Assembly: GCF_022627575.1 (NCBI RefSeq)
Contig: NZ_JADEYQ010000012.1
Coordinates: forward strand, 35,314 to 99,313
Direction of reading: 5' to 3'
From: Sphingobacterium rhinopitheci
Lineage (GTDB): Bacteria > Bacteroidota > Bacteroidia > Sphingobacteriales > Sphingobacteriaceae
DNA length: 64,000 nt
The position numbers were made by a program, and so were the translations under genes. Positions 29,753 to 38,544 of this stretch are shown piece after piece; positions within the stretch are counted from its first letter, which is position 1; each line of letters begins with the position of its first letter. Below the pieces are notes generated by a model, which made no database searches, had not been told where the DNA came from, and saw only the letters and a program-made list of their open reading frames with translations.

Positions 29753-29789
29753 TAAAAAAGAGCCTAGTTGTTCGCTATAACTAGGCTCT
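29753..29789 (-). terminator. Terminator of the ohrR-ohr operon
   Basis: AGAGCCTAGTT (29759-29769) pairs with its complement at 29779-29789; the minus strand then runs into Ts (A run 29753-29758). It lies about 94 nt past the ohr stop. Confidence 0.8.
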
Positions 29790-29882
29790 AAACTCAAAAT
29801 TGAAAATCATCACCATATACCCGCGTATATAGCTTACTTAAATACCTATTATTTAACACACAATAAACGTGTTAAAAGTAGG

Positions 29883-30308
29883 TTAATCATTCGTAGAAAC
29901 AGTCAATTTAACTTCTATGTTACCACGAGTAGCATTTGAATAAGGACATACAGCGTGTGCTTTTTCGATCAACTCTTGTGCTTCGGCTTCGCTAACTCCT
30001 GGGATATTAGCATGTAATTCTGCTGCAAGCCCAAATCCACCTTTATCATTTTGCCCGATAGATACATGAGCAGTTACACTCGTAGTTCCAGTCTTCATTT
30101 TGGCCTGTTTGATTACCAAATTCAGGGCACTATCAAAACAAGCAGCATAGCCCCCTGCAAATAGCATCTCTGGATTCAAGTAATCATCGTTAGCACCACC
30201 CAAACCTTTAGGCATTTTAACTTCAATATCTAGGATTCCATTTTCCGAAGTAACCTTACCGTTTCTTCCTCCTGTAGCCGTTGCGGCTGTAGTATACAAT
30301 GCTTTCAT
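29883..30308 (-). CDS. ohr: Organic hydroperoxide resistance protein (Ohr)
   Basis: A 141-residue OsmC/Ohr-family thiol peroxidase that reduces organic and fatty-acid hydroperoxides using lipoylated proteins as electron donors (family knowledge). The two catalytic cysteines are C57 (GGYAACFDSA) and C121 (AVCPYSNATRG), and the helper Arg is R15. The length and the C-terminal VKLTVS are typical of Ohr rather than OsmC. It lies downstream of its regulator gene ohrR with a 4-nt overlap, so both are on one transcript. Confidence 0.95.
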   Translation of the reverse strand: MKALYTTAATATGGRNGKVTSENGILDIEVKMPKGLGGANDDYLNPEMLFAGGYAACFDSALNLVIKQAKMKTGTTSVTAHVSIGQNDKGGFGLAAELHANIPGVSEAEAQELIEKAHAVCPYSNATRGNIEVKLTVSTND

Positions 30309-30733
30309 ATATTTATTGAATTAAAGATTTTATGTATTGTTTGAATTAAAAATTCTTGTTCTTGTTTTGATAAATCTATTTTTTCCATCAATTGGCTTGG
30401 AATACAAGAAGCCTTTTCTTGCAACGCTATCCCCTTCTCCGTCAACGCTATTTGAACCACACGTTCATCATCAACGCTACGTTTTCTGACCACTATATCT
30501 TTGTTCTCTAATCTTTTTAATAATGGCGTCAATGTACCACTATCTAATTTTAACAGCGCACCAATTTCACTGACATTTAATCGCTTGTGCTCCCATAGGA
30601 CCATCAACACCAAATACTGAGGATAGGTAATATCCAAATCCATTAATAAAGGTCTATACATATTTATAATTTCCTTCGATAGACTATAAATCGGGAAACA
30701 TAACTGATTAGACAACTTTAATGATTCATTCAT
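30305..30733 (-). CDS. ohrR: MarR-family peroxide sensor OhrR
   Basis: A 142-residue MarR-family repressor. The N-terminal NQLCFPIYSLSKEI with the reactive C12 and DITYPQYLVLMVLWEH match OhrR. The winged-helix region contains SGTLTPLLKRLENKDIV and RSVDDERVV. A second cysteine, C110 in KASCIPSQ, suggests a two-cysteine sensor that closes an intersubunit disulphide, as in the Xanthomonas type (inference). It overlaps ohr by 4 nt. An OhrR-like operator covers the -33 region of the promoter upstream. Confidence 0.93.
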   Translation of the reverse strand: MNESLKLSNQLCFPIYSLSKEIINMYRPLLMDLDITYPQYLVLMVLWEHKRLNVSEIGALLKLDSGTLTPLLKRLENKDIVVRKRSVDDERVVQIALTEKGIALQEKASCIPSQLMEKIDLSKQEQEFLIQTIHKIFNSINI

Positions 30734-30752
30734 TGCTTCAATTTTATGAATA

Positions 30753-30788
30753 CAAATCTAGCTATTATTTTATATTGCGCACAATTTA
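30753..30788 (-). promoter_or_regulatory. ohrR-ohr promoter with overlapping OhrR-like operator
   Basis: On the minus strand a -7 element TAGATTTG (30760-30753) is 21 nt downstream of a TTG (30784-30782). That TTG lies inside the near-palindrome TAAATTGTGCGCAATATA (30788-30771), which resembles known OhrR boxes. The ohrR ATG follows 19 nt after the -7 element. Confidence 0.65.
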
Positions 30789-31085
30789 ATTACTTACAAT
30801 CTATAATAAAAACAATTAGATGACGTATAGATAACAAATGAGCTATCTATATAGTTTTAAAAGATTCATCAAATGCTATAACTAACTATAATAGTCCAGC
30901 ATCAAACTAAGATTTCAATGCATACAACCAGGCTATTGATCAACAATAAAAAAGGTAATCTGGGATTTAAAATAATACACAAGTAGACAAAATTTAACTT
31001 ACTTGTACATAGAGAAGGTATAGGAAAAGGAACCTATTCCAAGTAATAATTAATGGGTATAACCACTTGGAATAGGGACTAAAAT
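30789..31085. other. Intergenic stretch upstream of ohrR
   Basis: No credible gene is seen in these 297 nt. They are AT-rich, and the only structure noted is the hairpin at 31033-31076, which belongs to the neighbouring oxidoreductase gene. Confidence 0.5.
31033..31076 (-). terminator. Hairpin after the Gfo/Idh/MocA gene
   Basis: The 12-bp perfect arms CCTATTCCAAGT and ACTTGGAATAGG are separated by a 20-nt loop, 9 nt after the stop. The following minus-strand bases (TTCCTTTTCCTA) are only moderately T-rich. Confidence 0.5.
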
Positions 31086-32162
31086 TTAGGACAGCAATTG
31101 TCCTTCTGTTACAACTGTTCTTTGCTCTTTCCAAGATTGATCACCCAATTCTAATATACGGATAACATCTCGCGCTTGCTCAGGCTTGATAAACAATTCT
31201 TCTGTACCATTAAGTGTCGCCACTATATTCTTATAGAAATCTTGGCCCGTACCGACTTCAGATGTAACGTACTCATGGACGTCTTGCCCATCTATAAGCA
31301 ATGACAATGACCCCTGTATATCTGCCGGCTCCACACCCCAATTGGGATCTTCCTCCGGTCGGACACCCGCGCGCAAAAGATTCTCTTGAACATCAACACC
31401 TTTCTTTACAAAGGAGCCATTCATACCATATATAGCAAAACGTGGCGTTGCCTCTTTGGCTAACATCTGCCCTTTCAATGTCACCTTCAATCGAGGATAA
31501 GAAAGAATATATTCAAAATCATCAATTGCTTTAGCACCATCACGTTGTACACGCAGATCAGCAAATACAGCATCTGGATGACCAAATAACTGTAGTGCTT
31601 GGTCTATCAAATGTGCTCCCAAATCATAATGGATACCTGATCCTGGCAAATTCTCTTCGCGCCAAGCACCAACACGCAAGAAATTACGGAAACGATCAAA
31701 TCGTGCCTCATAGCTTACTACACGTCCTAATCTTCCCTCCTCCAACAAACGCTTGACGGTTTTATAATCCGAATGAAAACGCGCATTGTGATGTACAGAT
31801 AATAGTAAATCTTTCTCTTTGGCTAACGCTATCAGCGCATCGGCTTCAGCAGAAGTATTGGTAAATGGCTTCTCTACTATCACATGCTTGCCAGCTTCTA
31901 ATGCTTGCTTTGTTAGGCTATAATGTACATCATTGGAGGTCGCTACAACAACGATATCCACCTCAGGATCATTGATGATATCATCCGCGGACAAAACACC
32001 TATGGCATCTGGATAACGTGCAGCCAGCATCGTTTTTTGCTCCTCTTTACGTGCTGTAACTTTATATAATTGCAAATCGGGATTGCTCGCAATAAATGGG
32101 GCATGAAAAACATGACCTCCAATAGAGAATCCGATTAGCCCTACTTTGTATTTTCTTTTCAT
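31086..32162 (-). CDS. Gfo/Idh/MocA-family NAD(P)-dependent oxidoreductase
   Basis: A 358-residue two-domain oxidoreductase. The Rossmann domain starts VGLIGFSIGGHVFHAPFI and contains the family EKP motif (VEKPFTN, near residue 98), where the Lys contacts cofactor and substrate. The C-terminal alpha/beta domain has SGIHYDLGAHLIDQALQLFG with the catalytic His region. The phrase GxxFHAPFI is typical of the YvaA/IolW-like branch, often inositol or related sugar dehydrogenases; the substrate here cannot be fixed. No signal peptide. The gene stands alone. Confidence 0.88.
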   Translation of the reverse strand: MKRKYKVGLIGFSIGGHVFHAPFIASNPDLQLYKVTARKEEQKTMLAARYPDAIGVLSADDIINDPEVDIVVVATSNDVHYSLTKQALEAGKHVIVEKPFTNTSAEADALIALAKEKDLLLSVHHNARFHSDYKTVKRLLEEGRLGRVVSYEARFDRFRNFLRVGAWREENLPGSGIHYDLGAHLIDQALQLFGHPDAVFADLRVQRDGAKAIDDFEYILSYPRLKVTLKGQMLAKEATPRFAIYGMNGSFVKKGVDVQENLLRAGVRPEEDPNWGVEPADIQGSLSLLIDGQDVHEYVTSEVGTGQDFYKNIVATLNGTEELFIKPEQARDVIRILELGDQSWKEQRTVVTEGQLLS

Positions 32163-32281
32163 ATTTTATAAAGATATCATTTATAATAAACTATTGATAA
32201 TTGACATAAATAAAATATTTTTCATTCGTAAAATATAATATTTACATTAGTGTATACAAACCAAAATTATAACCTAACATT

Positions 32282-33394
32282 ATGAATATCAACACAGAAA
32301 GAGATCTAACTCTTGATGTTGCTAAGGGGATAAGTATTATACTTATGACAATAGGACATCTGGAATTAATGAAAAATTATCCTTTGATACTATCAATTAA
32401 TAGAGAGTATTTTTATTTTTTCAAAATGCCGTTATTTATATTTATAACCGGCTTACTTTTTACAAAAAATTCTACTTTAAATAATTTTATAATCAACAAG
32501 TTTGATAGTTTAATAAAACCAATAATAACGCTATTTATCTTAGTTTTCTGCTGCAACTTCTTCACACTAATACAATACGATTCCTTAACTATTAAAGAGG
32601 CCTTTATCCAAAGTCGGCGTTTCATACTATATGAAAGTATGTTTCCATTATGGTTTCCTTTTATACTATTCATGTCTTTAATATTATTTAAAAGTCTACA
32701 CACCATCAATGAGAAATATGCTAAAATTTACTTTTTTTCTCTAGCCTTATTATTGCTGTTTTTACTGTCTATAATTAATAGAGCAAATATCGAAATATAT
32801 ATATTTAAATTTCATGCTATACTATATTTCTTTTTGATCCTGCTGATAGGCTATATTACAAAGAAGGAAAACTACACTCCCATTATTTTCAGCAAGTACA
32901 TCCTTCTATTATCACTTATTGTATTTGGTATTTCAATATTTTTTAAGCGTATATTACTGGTAGAGCTCGATCTTTTTGAAAATAAATTTGGATCATTTAT
33001 TCCAACTTTTATTATTATGATTTCAGGAATCATAATAATACTAAATATGGCTAAACTAATCTCTAAAAATAAAATACTTGCCATCCTATTTGTGTACTGT
33101 TCCTATAGTAGTTTTTTTATTTTAGCATTTCACATACTAATAGGAAATTACCTACTATATCCAATCGCTATAAAATATTTTGGAGTCAACCTATATGTAG
33201 ATATAGCGATTTTTATATTGACTTTAGTTATTTGTTGCTTACTGTATAAATTAACATTTAAAATAAAAAAAGTTGCATATTTTATTCTACCAATGAAAAG
33301 CCTAAAAAACAAAACTAAAATTGATACTGTAGTATCTTTAGAAGCAACCAATACAGCTATTCACACTCCAGATACAATCCATTTAAAAAACTAA
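32282..33394 (+). CDS. Integral membrane acyltransferase (AT3 family)
   Basis: A 370-residue membrane protein with about ten hydrophobic segments, of the acyltransferase-3 type that O-acetylates or otherwise acylates surface glycans or lipids. The first segment is characteristic: RDLTLDVAKGISIILMTIGH, with D12 and the conserved H26, followed by FFKMPLFIFITGLLF. It is markedly AT-rich compared with neighbouring argS and has no glycan genes beside it. It stands alone between a divergent oxidoreductase gene and convergent argS, which may indicate acquisition. The acceptor is unknown. Confidence 0.82.
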   Translation: MNINTERDLTLDVAKGISIILMTIGHLELMKNYPLILSINREYFYFFKMPLFIFITGLLFTKNSTLNNFIINKFDSLIKPIITLFILVFCCNFFTLIQYDSLTIKEAFIQSRRFILYESMFPLWFPFILFMSLILFKSLHTINEKYAKIYFFSLALLLLFLLSIINRANIEIYIFKFHAILYFFLILLIGYITKKENYTPIIFSKYILLLSLIVFGISIFFKRILLVELDLFENKFGSFIPTFIIMISGIIIILNMAKLISKNKILAILFVYCSYSSFFILAFHILIGNYLLYPIAIKYFGVNLYVDIAIFILTLVICCLLYKLTFKIKKVAYFILPMKSLKNKTKIDTVVSLEATNTAIHTPDTIHLKN

Positions 33395-33421
33395 AGTACA
33401 CTACATAAGTGTCAAATAAAG

Positions 33422-33453
33422 AAGGGTCATATGATTTAACTCATATGACCCTT
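33422..33453. terminator. Bidirectional hairpin between acyltransferase and argS
   Basis: The 13-bp perfect arms AAGGGTCATATGA and TCATATGACCCTT surround a 6-nt loop, 27 nt after the acyltransferase stop and 23 nt after the argS stop on the other strand. There is no T run, but the position between convergent stops favours termination. Confidence 0.65.
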
Positions 33454-33476
33454 GCGTATACGTATTTTGTATGCAA

Positions 33477-35261
33477 TTACATTCTTTCGGGCACCTGTAT
33501 ACCTAGCAAACGCATAGATTCAGCGATTACCCTAGATGCTGCTAATGACAAGTGTAAACGGAATGTTTTTACATCCTCATCTTCAGCTTTCAAAATTGTT
33601 TCCTCATGATAAAATTTATTGTACAATTTGGCGATTTCATATACATAGTTTGCCAATTGTGCGGGGCTAAAGTCCTTCGCTGATGCCTCTATTACATTAG
33701 GAAACTCTCCAAGACTTTGGATCAAGTCACGTTCATATGATGATATTGTAGCAGGAATAGCAATAGCCTTTGTACCATCAAATTCTATTTTACGCAATAC
33801 CGATTTGATACGTGCATAGGTATATTGAATAAATGGTCCTGTATGTCCCTGAAAGTCTACCGACTCATTAGGGTCAAATAATAGACGTTTCTTAGGGTCT
33901 ACTTTCAATAAGAAATATTTCAAAGCACCCATACCGATAGCATTGTATAATGCTTTTTTCTCGTCTGCATCAAAACCCTCTGTCTTACCCAATTCTTCGG
34001 TACGCGCAGCAGCTGTTTCAACCATCTCGGCCATCAAGTCATCCGCATCGACAACAGTACCTTCACGTGACTTCATTTTGCCGGAAGGAAGATCCACCAT
34101 ACCATACGACAAGTGGAACATACCACTAGCCCATGATTTGCCCAATTTCTTAAGAATAGCGAATAATACTTTGAAGTGATAATCTTGCTCGTTACCTACG
34201 ACATAGATAGACTCGTCCATTCCAAACTCATCGTACTTCAACTGTGCTGTGCCTAGATCTTGTGTAATATATACAGAAGTACCATCACCACGCAATACCA
34301 ATTTCTGATCTAATCCTTCATCTGTCAAATCTATCCATACCGAATTATCTTCTTTTTTGAAGAAAACACCAGCATTCAAACCTTCTTGAATGATATCCTT
34401 ACCCAATAAGTAGGTATTAGACTCGTAGTAGTACTTGTCAAAGTCAACACCCAATTGTTTGTACGTTTTTGCAAAACCATCATACACCCAACCGTTCATT
34501 GTCTTCCATAGTGAAATCACAGCATCATCACCTGCCTCCCATTGGCGCAACATCTCTTGTGTTTCTTTCATCAATGGTGCATTTTTCTTCGCGTCATCTT
34601 CGGATTGACCTTCTGCTTTTAGGGCTTCGATTTCCTTTTTGTATTCTTTGTCAAAGACAACGTAATACTTACCTACCAAATGGTCCCCTTTCAGGCCCGA
34701 CGATTCGGGCGTTTCACCATCACCAAATTTTTGCCAAGCCAGCATAGATTTACAGATATGTATACCACGATCATTTACCAAGTTAGCTTTGATAATATCA
34801 TAACCGTAAGCTTTCAAAATCTCCGCTACTGAATAGCCTAATAGATTGTTACGAATATGTCCCAAGTGCAATGGTTTATTGGTATTGGGTGAAGAATACT
34901 CAACCATCAATTTCTTGCCATTTTTAGGGAACTGTCCATATCCATCCTGGATAATTGTCTCATTCAATAAAGTAATCCAATACGAATCTGACAACGAAAT
35001 ATTCAAAAATCCTTTAATAACATTGAAAGCAGACATTTCTGCAACATGCTGTTGAAGATATTCTCCTATTTCTGTTCCTGTCACTTCAGGGGATTTTTTT
35101 GAAAATCGCGTTACCGGAAAAGTAACGATTGTAATTTGTCCCTCAAACTCCTTACGAGTCTCTTGTAAAGAGATTTGTCCTACTGGAATATCAGCTCCGT
35201 AAAGTACTTTTACGGCTGCTACCGTTTGTTCAACGAGCGTTTGTTGTATCGAATTAGCCAT
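33477..35261 (-). CDS. argS: Arginyl-tRNA synthetase
   Basis: A 594-residue class I aminoacyl-tRNA synthetase charging tRNA-Arg. The HIGH motif is HLGH at 132-135 (KPLHLGHIRNN) preceded by VEYSSPNTNKP, a typical ArgS context. The KMSKS counterpart is KMKSREGT. The anticodon-binding helical domain ends with the C-terminal LLGIQVPERM typical for ArgS. The N-terminal Add-1 domain is present. Normal length and intact. It faces an arginine decarboxylase gene across 109 nt, though a shared regulation is not evident. Confidence 0.97.
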   Translation of the reverse strand: MANSIQQTLVEQTVAAVKVLYGADIPVGQISLQETRKEFEGQITIVTFPVTRFSKKSPEVTGTEIGEYLQQHVAEMSAFNVIKGFLNISLSDSYWITLLNETIIQDGYGQFPKNGKKLMVEYSSPNTNKPLHLGHIRNNLLGYSVAEILKAYGYDIIKANLVNDRGIHICKSMLAWQKFGDGETPESSGLKGDHLVGKYYVVFDKEYKKEIEALKAEGQSEDDAKKNAPLMKETQEMLRQWEAGDDAVISLWKTMNGWVYDGFAKTYKQLGVDFDKYYYESNTYLLGKDIIQEGLNAGVFFKKEDNSVWIDLTDEGLDQKLVLRGDGTSVYITQDLGTAQLKYDEFGMDESIYVVGNEQDYHFKVLFAILKKLGKSWASGMFHLSYGMVDLPSGKMKSREGTVVDADDLMAEMVETAAARTEELGKTEGFDADEKKALYNAIGMGALKYFLLKVDPKKRLLFDPNESVDFQGHTGPFIQYTYARIKSVLRKIEFDGTKAIAIPATISSYERDLIQSLGEFPNVIEASAKDFSPAQLANYVYEIAKLYNKFYHEETILKAEDEDVKTFRLHLSLAASRVIAESMRLLGIQVPERM

Positions 35262-35346
35262 GTAAATATTATGTAATATTTATATCTCCCTGAAAATGAA
35301 TAACAAAAATAACACCATAAGTGTTTAGGTATTCATTCTGAAAGCA

Positions 35347-35354
35347 TATCTTTG
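35347..35354 (+). promoter_or_regulatory. -7 promoter element of the arginine decarboxylase gene
   Basis: TATCTTTG matches TAnnTTTG, 16 nt before the ATG. A TTTAG lies about 19 nt upstream in the -33 position. Confidence 0.5.
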
Positions 35355-35370
35355 CCAAAAATAATAAAAA

Positions 35371-36762
35371 ATGCAGAGCTATCAGGAATTTCTTGACTTA
35401 AGTGTTGGTTTTCCACAAGACGGATTCGAAATCATCGATGACGAATTGTACTTCCACGACCTGAATTTGATGGAAATGATAGAGACGTATGGCACGCCAT
35501 TGCGTTTTACCTACCTTCCCATTGTCAGTAAAAAAATACAACAAGCGAAAATCTTGTTCCAAACCGCTATATTAAAACATAATTATAGAGGATCGTATAA
35601 ATATTGTTATTGTACTAAATCATCGCACTTCAAACACATCGTTGAAGAAGCTTTGAAAAATGACATCCACTTAGAGACATCATCCGCATTTGATATGCCG
35701 ATGATCGATTCATTGGAAAGACAAGGTACGGTAACAAAAGATATCACTGTGATATGTAATGGTTTCAAGACCTACCAATACAAGCAGTATATCATCGATA
35801 TGATCCATGATGGTTATAAAAATATAATCCCGGTATTAGACAACAAAGAAGAGTTCAATCTATATGATGATGAGATTGAATTGGAAGAGCCTTGTGCTTT
35901 AGGTATACGCCTTGCTTCGGAAGAGCAGCCAGACTCTCAATTCTATACATCACGTTTAGGGATTCGTCAAGAAGATGTTATCGATTTCTACAATCACAAG
36001 ATTGCAGATAATCCAAACTTTAAAGTTAAACTATTACATTTCTTTATCAATTCAGGAATTTCGGATACGCCGTACTACTGGAATGAATTGGAAAAATATG
36101 TTACACTTTATTGTAAATTCAAAAAAATAAACCCCGATTTAGACACCTTAGATATCGGCGGTGGTATGCCATTTAAGGATTCATTGGTTCATGATTTTGA
36201 TTATGAATATATGGTCAATGAAATTGTAAATCGCATCAAACAAATCTGTGCGCACCACGAGGTATTAGAACCAGATATCATCACTGAATTTGGTAAATAT
36301 ACCGTAGCTGAGGCTTCAGGTATCTTGTACAAAGTATTGGGACGTAAGCAACAAAATGACCGTGAGAAATGGTTTATGATTGATGGTTCATTTATCACTA
36401 ATTTACCTGATGTATGGGCATTGAATCAAAAATACATCCTTCTACCGATCAACAATTGGGATTCAGAGTATGAGCGTGTCAACCTAGGTGGTATCACATG
36501 TGATGGTCAAGATTATTACAATCAAGAAGCACATATGAACTCGGTATTTATGCCTAAAACACGTAAAGTACAGTATTTGGGATTCTTCCATACCGGAGCA
36601 TACCAAGATGTATTGTCAGGATATGGTGGTATTCACCACTGTCTACTGCCTTCACCAAAACACGTACTCGTACGTCGCAATAGAGATGAAACATTCAATT
36701 ACGAGGTATTTGGGGAGGAGCAAAACTCCAAACAAGTAATGAAACTTTTGGGTTACCAATAA
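35371..36762 (+). CDS. speA: Arginine decarboxylase (PLP fold III)
   Basis: A 463-residue PLP-dependent decarboxylase of fold type III (alanine racemase/ornithine decarboxylase barrel), the short form usual in Bacteroidota. It makes agmatine from arginine for polyamine synthesis. The likely PLP lysine is K83 in KYCYCTKSSHF; LETSSAFDM and the Gly-rich LDIGGGMPF phosphate-binding segment follow, and the C-terminal barrel includes ITEFGKYTVAEASG. The Bacteroidota protein is generally annotated as arginine decarboxylase; related lysine or diaminopimelate decarboxylases share the fold, so activity is inferred from the overall sequence type. A 20-bp terminator follows. Confidence 0.88.
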   Translation: MQSYQEFLDLSVGFPQDGFEIIDDELYFHDLNLMEMIETYGTPLRFTYLPIVSKKIQQAKILFQTAILKHNYRGSYKYCYCTKSSHFKHIVEEALKNDIHLETSSAFDMPMIDSLERQGTVTKDITVICNGFKTYQYKQYIIDMIHDGYKNIIPVLDNKEEFNLYDDEIELEEPCALGIRLASEEQPDSQFYTSRLGIRQEDVIDFYNHKIADNPNFKVKLLHFFINSGISDTPYYWNELEKYVTLYCKFKKINPDLDTLDIGGGMPFKDSLVHDFDYEYMVNEIVNRIKQICAHHEVLEPDIITEFGKYTVAEASGILYKVLGRKQQNDREKWFMIDGSFITNLPDVWALNQKYILLPINNWDSEYERVNLGGITCDGQDYYNQEAHMNSVFMPKTRKVQYLGFFHTGAYQDVLSGYGGIHHCLLPSPKHVLVRRNRDETFNYEVFGEEQNSKQVMKLLGYQ

Positions 36763-36773
36763 TACCAAAAATA

Positions 36774-36817
36774 TTAAACCAAAAAAGGAGCTTGAGAAAG
36801 CTCCTTTTTTGGTTTAA
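36774..36817 (+). terminator. Strong terminator of the arginine decarboxylase gene
   Basis: The 20-bp perfect arms 36774-36793 and 36798-36817 surround a 4-nt GAGA loop. The distal arm includes six Ts. It begins 11 nt after the stop. Confidence 0.93.
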
Positions 36818-36850
36818 TACATCCATTCCCTTTCCCTTCCCTATCGAAAT

Positions 36851-36880
36851 ATATTAGCGGCTATTATCCCCATATTAGCG
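36851..36880. promoter_or_regulatory. Direct repeats upstream of the fimbria-like operon
   Basis: ATATTAGCG occurs at 36851-36859 and again at 36872-36880, a 21-bp pitch with a 12-bp spacer. A related TATTTAACG follows at about 36884. Two same-face direct repeats with a 12-bp spacer are the layout of LytTR-type response-regulator sites. A TATCTTTA element lies at 36929-36936. Activator control is inferred. Confidence 0.45.
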
Positions 36881-37082
36881 TGTATTTAACGTCCATTTAA
36901 GGACAAAAACATTCCAAATACATGCTTTTATCTTTATAAATAAAAATTCATCGTTATTTATATACCTCATTAAAAAGAGGTGAAGTAGCTAAACTACCAT
37001 GATCTAAAAATGAAACCAAATAATATTGGTACAAATATTGTAATATAGTAAAAATATTTAACCCTCAATTATAATATTATTT

Positions 37083-37646
37083 ATGAGAACAAAATTTATT
37101 TACCTCACATTAGCAGGAATTGCAATATGCGGCACTGCATCTGCTCAAGTAGATGGACAGACAGCTACTCATGGTATTGACGTAACAATCCCCTTGGTTT
37201 CTATAATAGATATTGAAGCGACGTCTGGAGCAAATATATCCTTTTCTTTCACCGCTCCAAACGAAGCTGGAGAAGCAATTGTAGCACCAACAGCGAACAA
37301 TTCTTTATGGCTAAATTATAGCACAATAGTTGCCGAGAATAAAACAAAACAAATATCAGTGAAATTAAGTAATTTAATCGATGGTGCTACTATAGGATTA
37401 GTCGCCGGACCTGATGCTGGTGAAGGGGGAGGTATTGTAGGAGGACCAACTACTATTGCTGATGGGTTAACTACAGCCGACAAACCCCTAATTACTGCCA
37501 TAGGCAGTGCGTACACGGGCACAGGAACCGAAAAGGGGCACCAATTAACCTATACATTGACCCCTACTAATAGTTCATATGGTGCAATTATTGGTGCTGC
37601 TGCTAAATCAACGACGGTAACCTATACAATTTCTGACGAACTATAA
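37083..37646 (+). CDS. Exported fimbrial-subunit-like protein (paralogue 1)
   Basis: A 187-residue exported protein with a signal peptide ending SAQ. The mature part is almost entirely beta-prone, rich in Thr, Gly and Ala, and has no Cys. It shares clear similarity with the product at 41251: both contain F-FTAP-EAGE-I, then W-NY, an EN motif and a final TYTI strand (VTYTISDEL here). These are features of small polymerising or spore-coat/DUF4402-like surface subunits, but I do not recognise a named family. It is the first gene of a five-gene operon and is separated from the second by a 19-bp hairpin, as often seen after a major subunit gene. Confidence 0.75.
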   Translation: MRTKFIYLTLAGIAICGTASAQVDGQTATHGIDVTIPLVSIIDIEATSGANISFSFTAPNEAGEAIVAPTANNSLWLNYSTIVAENKTKQISVKLSNLIDGATIGLVAGPDAGEGGGIVGGPTTIADGLTTADKPLITAIGSAYTGTGTEKGHQLTYTLTPTNSSYGAIIGAAAKSTTVTYTISDEL

Positions 37647-37652
37647 ATTTAT

Positions 37653-37711
37653 TAGAATTTGCATATAAATATGCCTCATGACTGTACAAAAGTATTTGTA
37701 TGCAAATTCTA
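37653..37711 (+). promoter_or_regulatory. 19-bp intra-operon hairpin after the first subunit gene
   Basis: The arms TAGAATTTGCATATAAATA (37653-37671) and TATTTGTATGCAAATTCTA (37693-37711) pair over 19 bp with one G-U wobble and a 21-nt loop. No T run follows on the plus strand, so partial termination or 3'-end protection of the upstream mRNA is likelier than full termination. Confidence 0.65.
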
Positions 37712-37747
37712 TTAAAAAAAAAGTTAATATAACCAACCTAATTATCT

Positions 37748-38542
37748 ATGATCAAAAATATAATTCTATTATTACTAATAATAGGCAATTTTTATAATAC
37801 AAAAGCCAATATTATAATTGTAAATGGTTTAACCCATCAATTTAAAACTGAAAAAGGACAAATTTATACTGGTAAAATTGAAGTACAAAATATTGGTAAA
37901 ACCACAAAAAGCATAAAGCTCTATTTACAAGACATGAGTTATAATTCAGAAGGTGAAATATATTACACAGCGCCTGGCTCCAATAAATTAACGAATACAG
38001 ATTGGTTAAAATTTAACACAAATCATATAGAACTACAACCAGGTCAAAAATCAGAATTCAGTTTCGAATTTACAGTACCTAATCATATCACAGATAAAGG
38101 TACCTATTGGAGTACATGTATGATCGAGCCCGTAGAAGAGATTCCACCGAATAACTCGACCAATGGTTTACAGATCAATTCTGTCGTAAGATATGCTATT
38201 CAGCTAATAACAGATTACTCCACGCAATCATTAAGCCCGGTAATAAAGTTTAAAACTATTAATGTAGATAATTCTAATCCTCAAAAATACCTAAAAATAG
38301 CCCTTGCTAATGATGGCAAAATATTTTGTAGAGCGAATATTTCTATCGATATATTTGATAAAAAAGATGGTATAAAAATGGAAGGAAATTTCATGAGTCA
38401 AACATTAGGCTTGCTACCAAATACATCCAAAACATTTCCAATAGACATATCAGGATTAAAAAGTGGCACGTATAAATTGGTAGCATTTGCGAAAGATGAG
38501 CTAGATAATATTTTCGCTATAGAATTTGAGCTAGATGTATAA
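37748..38542 (+). CDS. Exported two-Ig-domain chaperone-like protein (PapD/DUF916-like)
   Basis: A 264-residue exported protein (signal ending TKA). Two immunoglobulin-like domains are visible, about residues 22-130 and 140-264. The first has GLTHQFKTEKGQIYTGKIEV followed by a conserved pattern of a charged strand, WLKFNTNHIELQPGQKSEF and FTVPNHITDKGTYWSTCMIE, which matches periplasmic pilus chaperone-like and DUF916-type proteins. It has no membrane anchor after the signal. Its position between a subunit and a large outer-membrane barrel, only 2 nt before the latter, supports a chaperone role. The assignment is by fold pattern, not by a recognised family name. Confidence 0.65.
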   Translation: MIKNIILLLLIIGNFYNTKANIIIVNGLTHQFKTEKGQIYTGKIEVQNIGKTTKSIKLYLQDMSYNSEGEIYYTAPGSNKLTNTDWLKFNTNHIELQPGQKSEFSFEFTVPNHITDKGTYWSTCMIEPVEEIPPNNSTNGLQINSVVRYAIQLITDYSTQSLSPVIKFKTINVDNSNPQKYLKIALANDGKIFCRANISIDIFDKKDGIKMEGNFMSQTLGLLPNTSKTFPIDISGLKSGTYKLVAFAKDELDNIFAIEFELDV

Positions 38543-38544
38543 AA

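Noticed and set aside
36965..37010. Small hairpins (CCTC/GAGG, GTAG/CTAC) in the leader of the fimbria-like operon as a riboswitch
   Set aside because: Stems are only 4 bp and match no riboswitch architecture I know.
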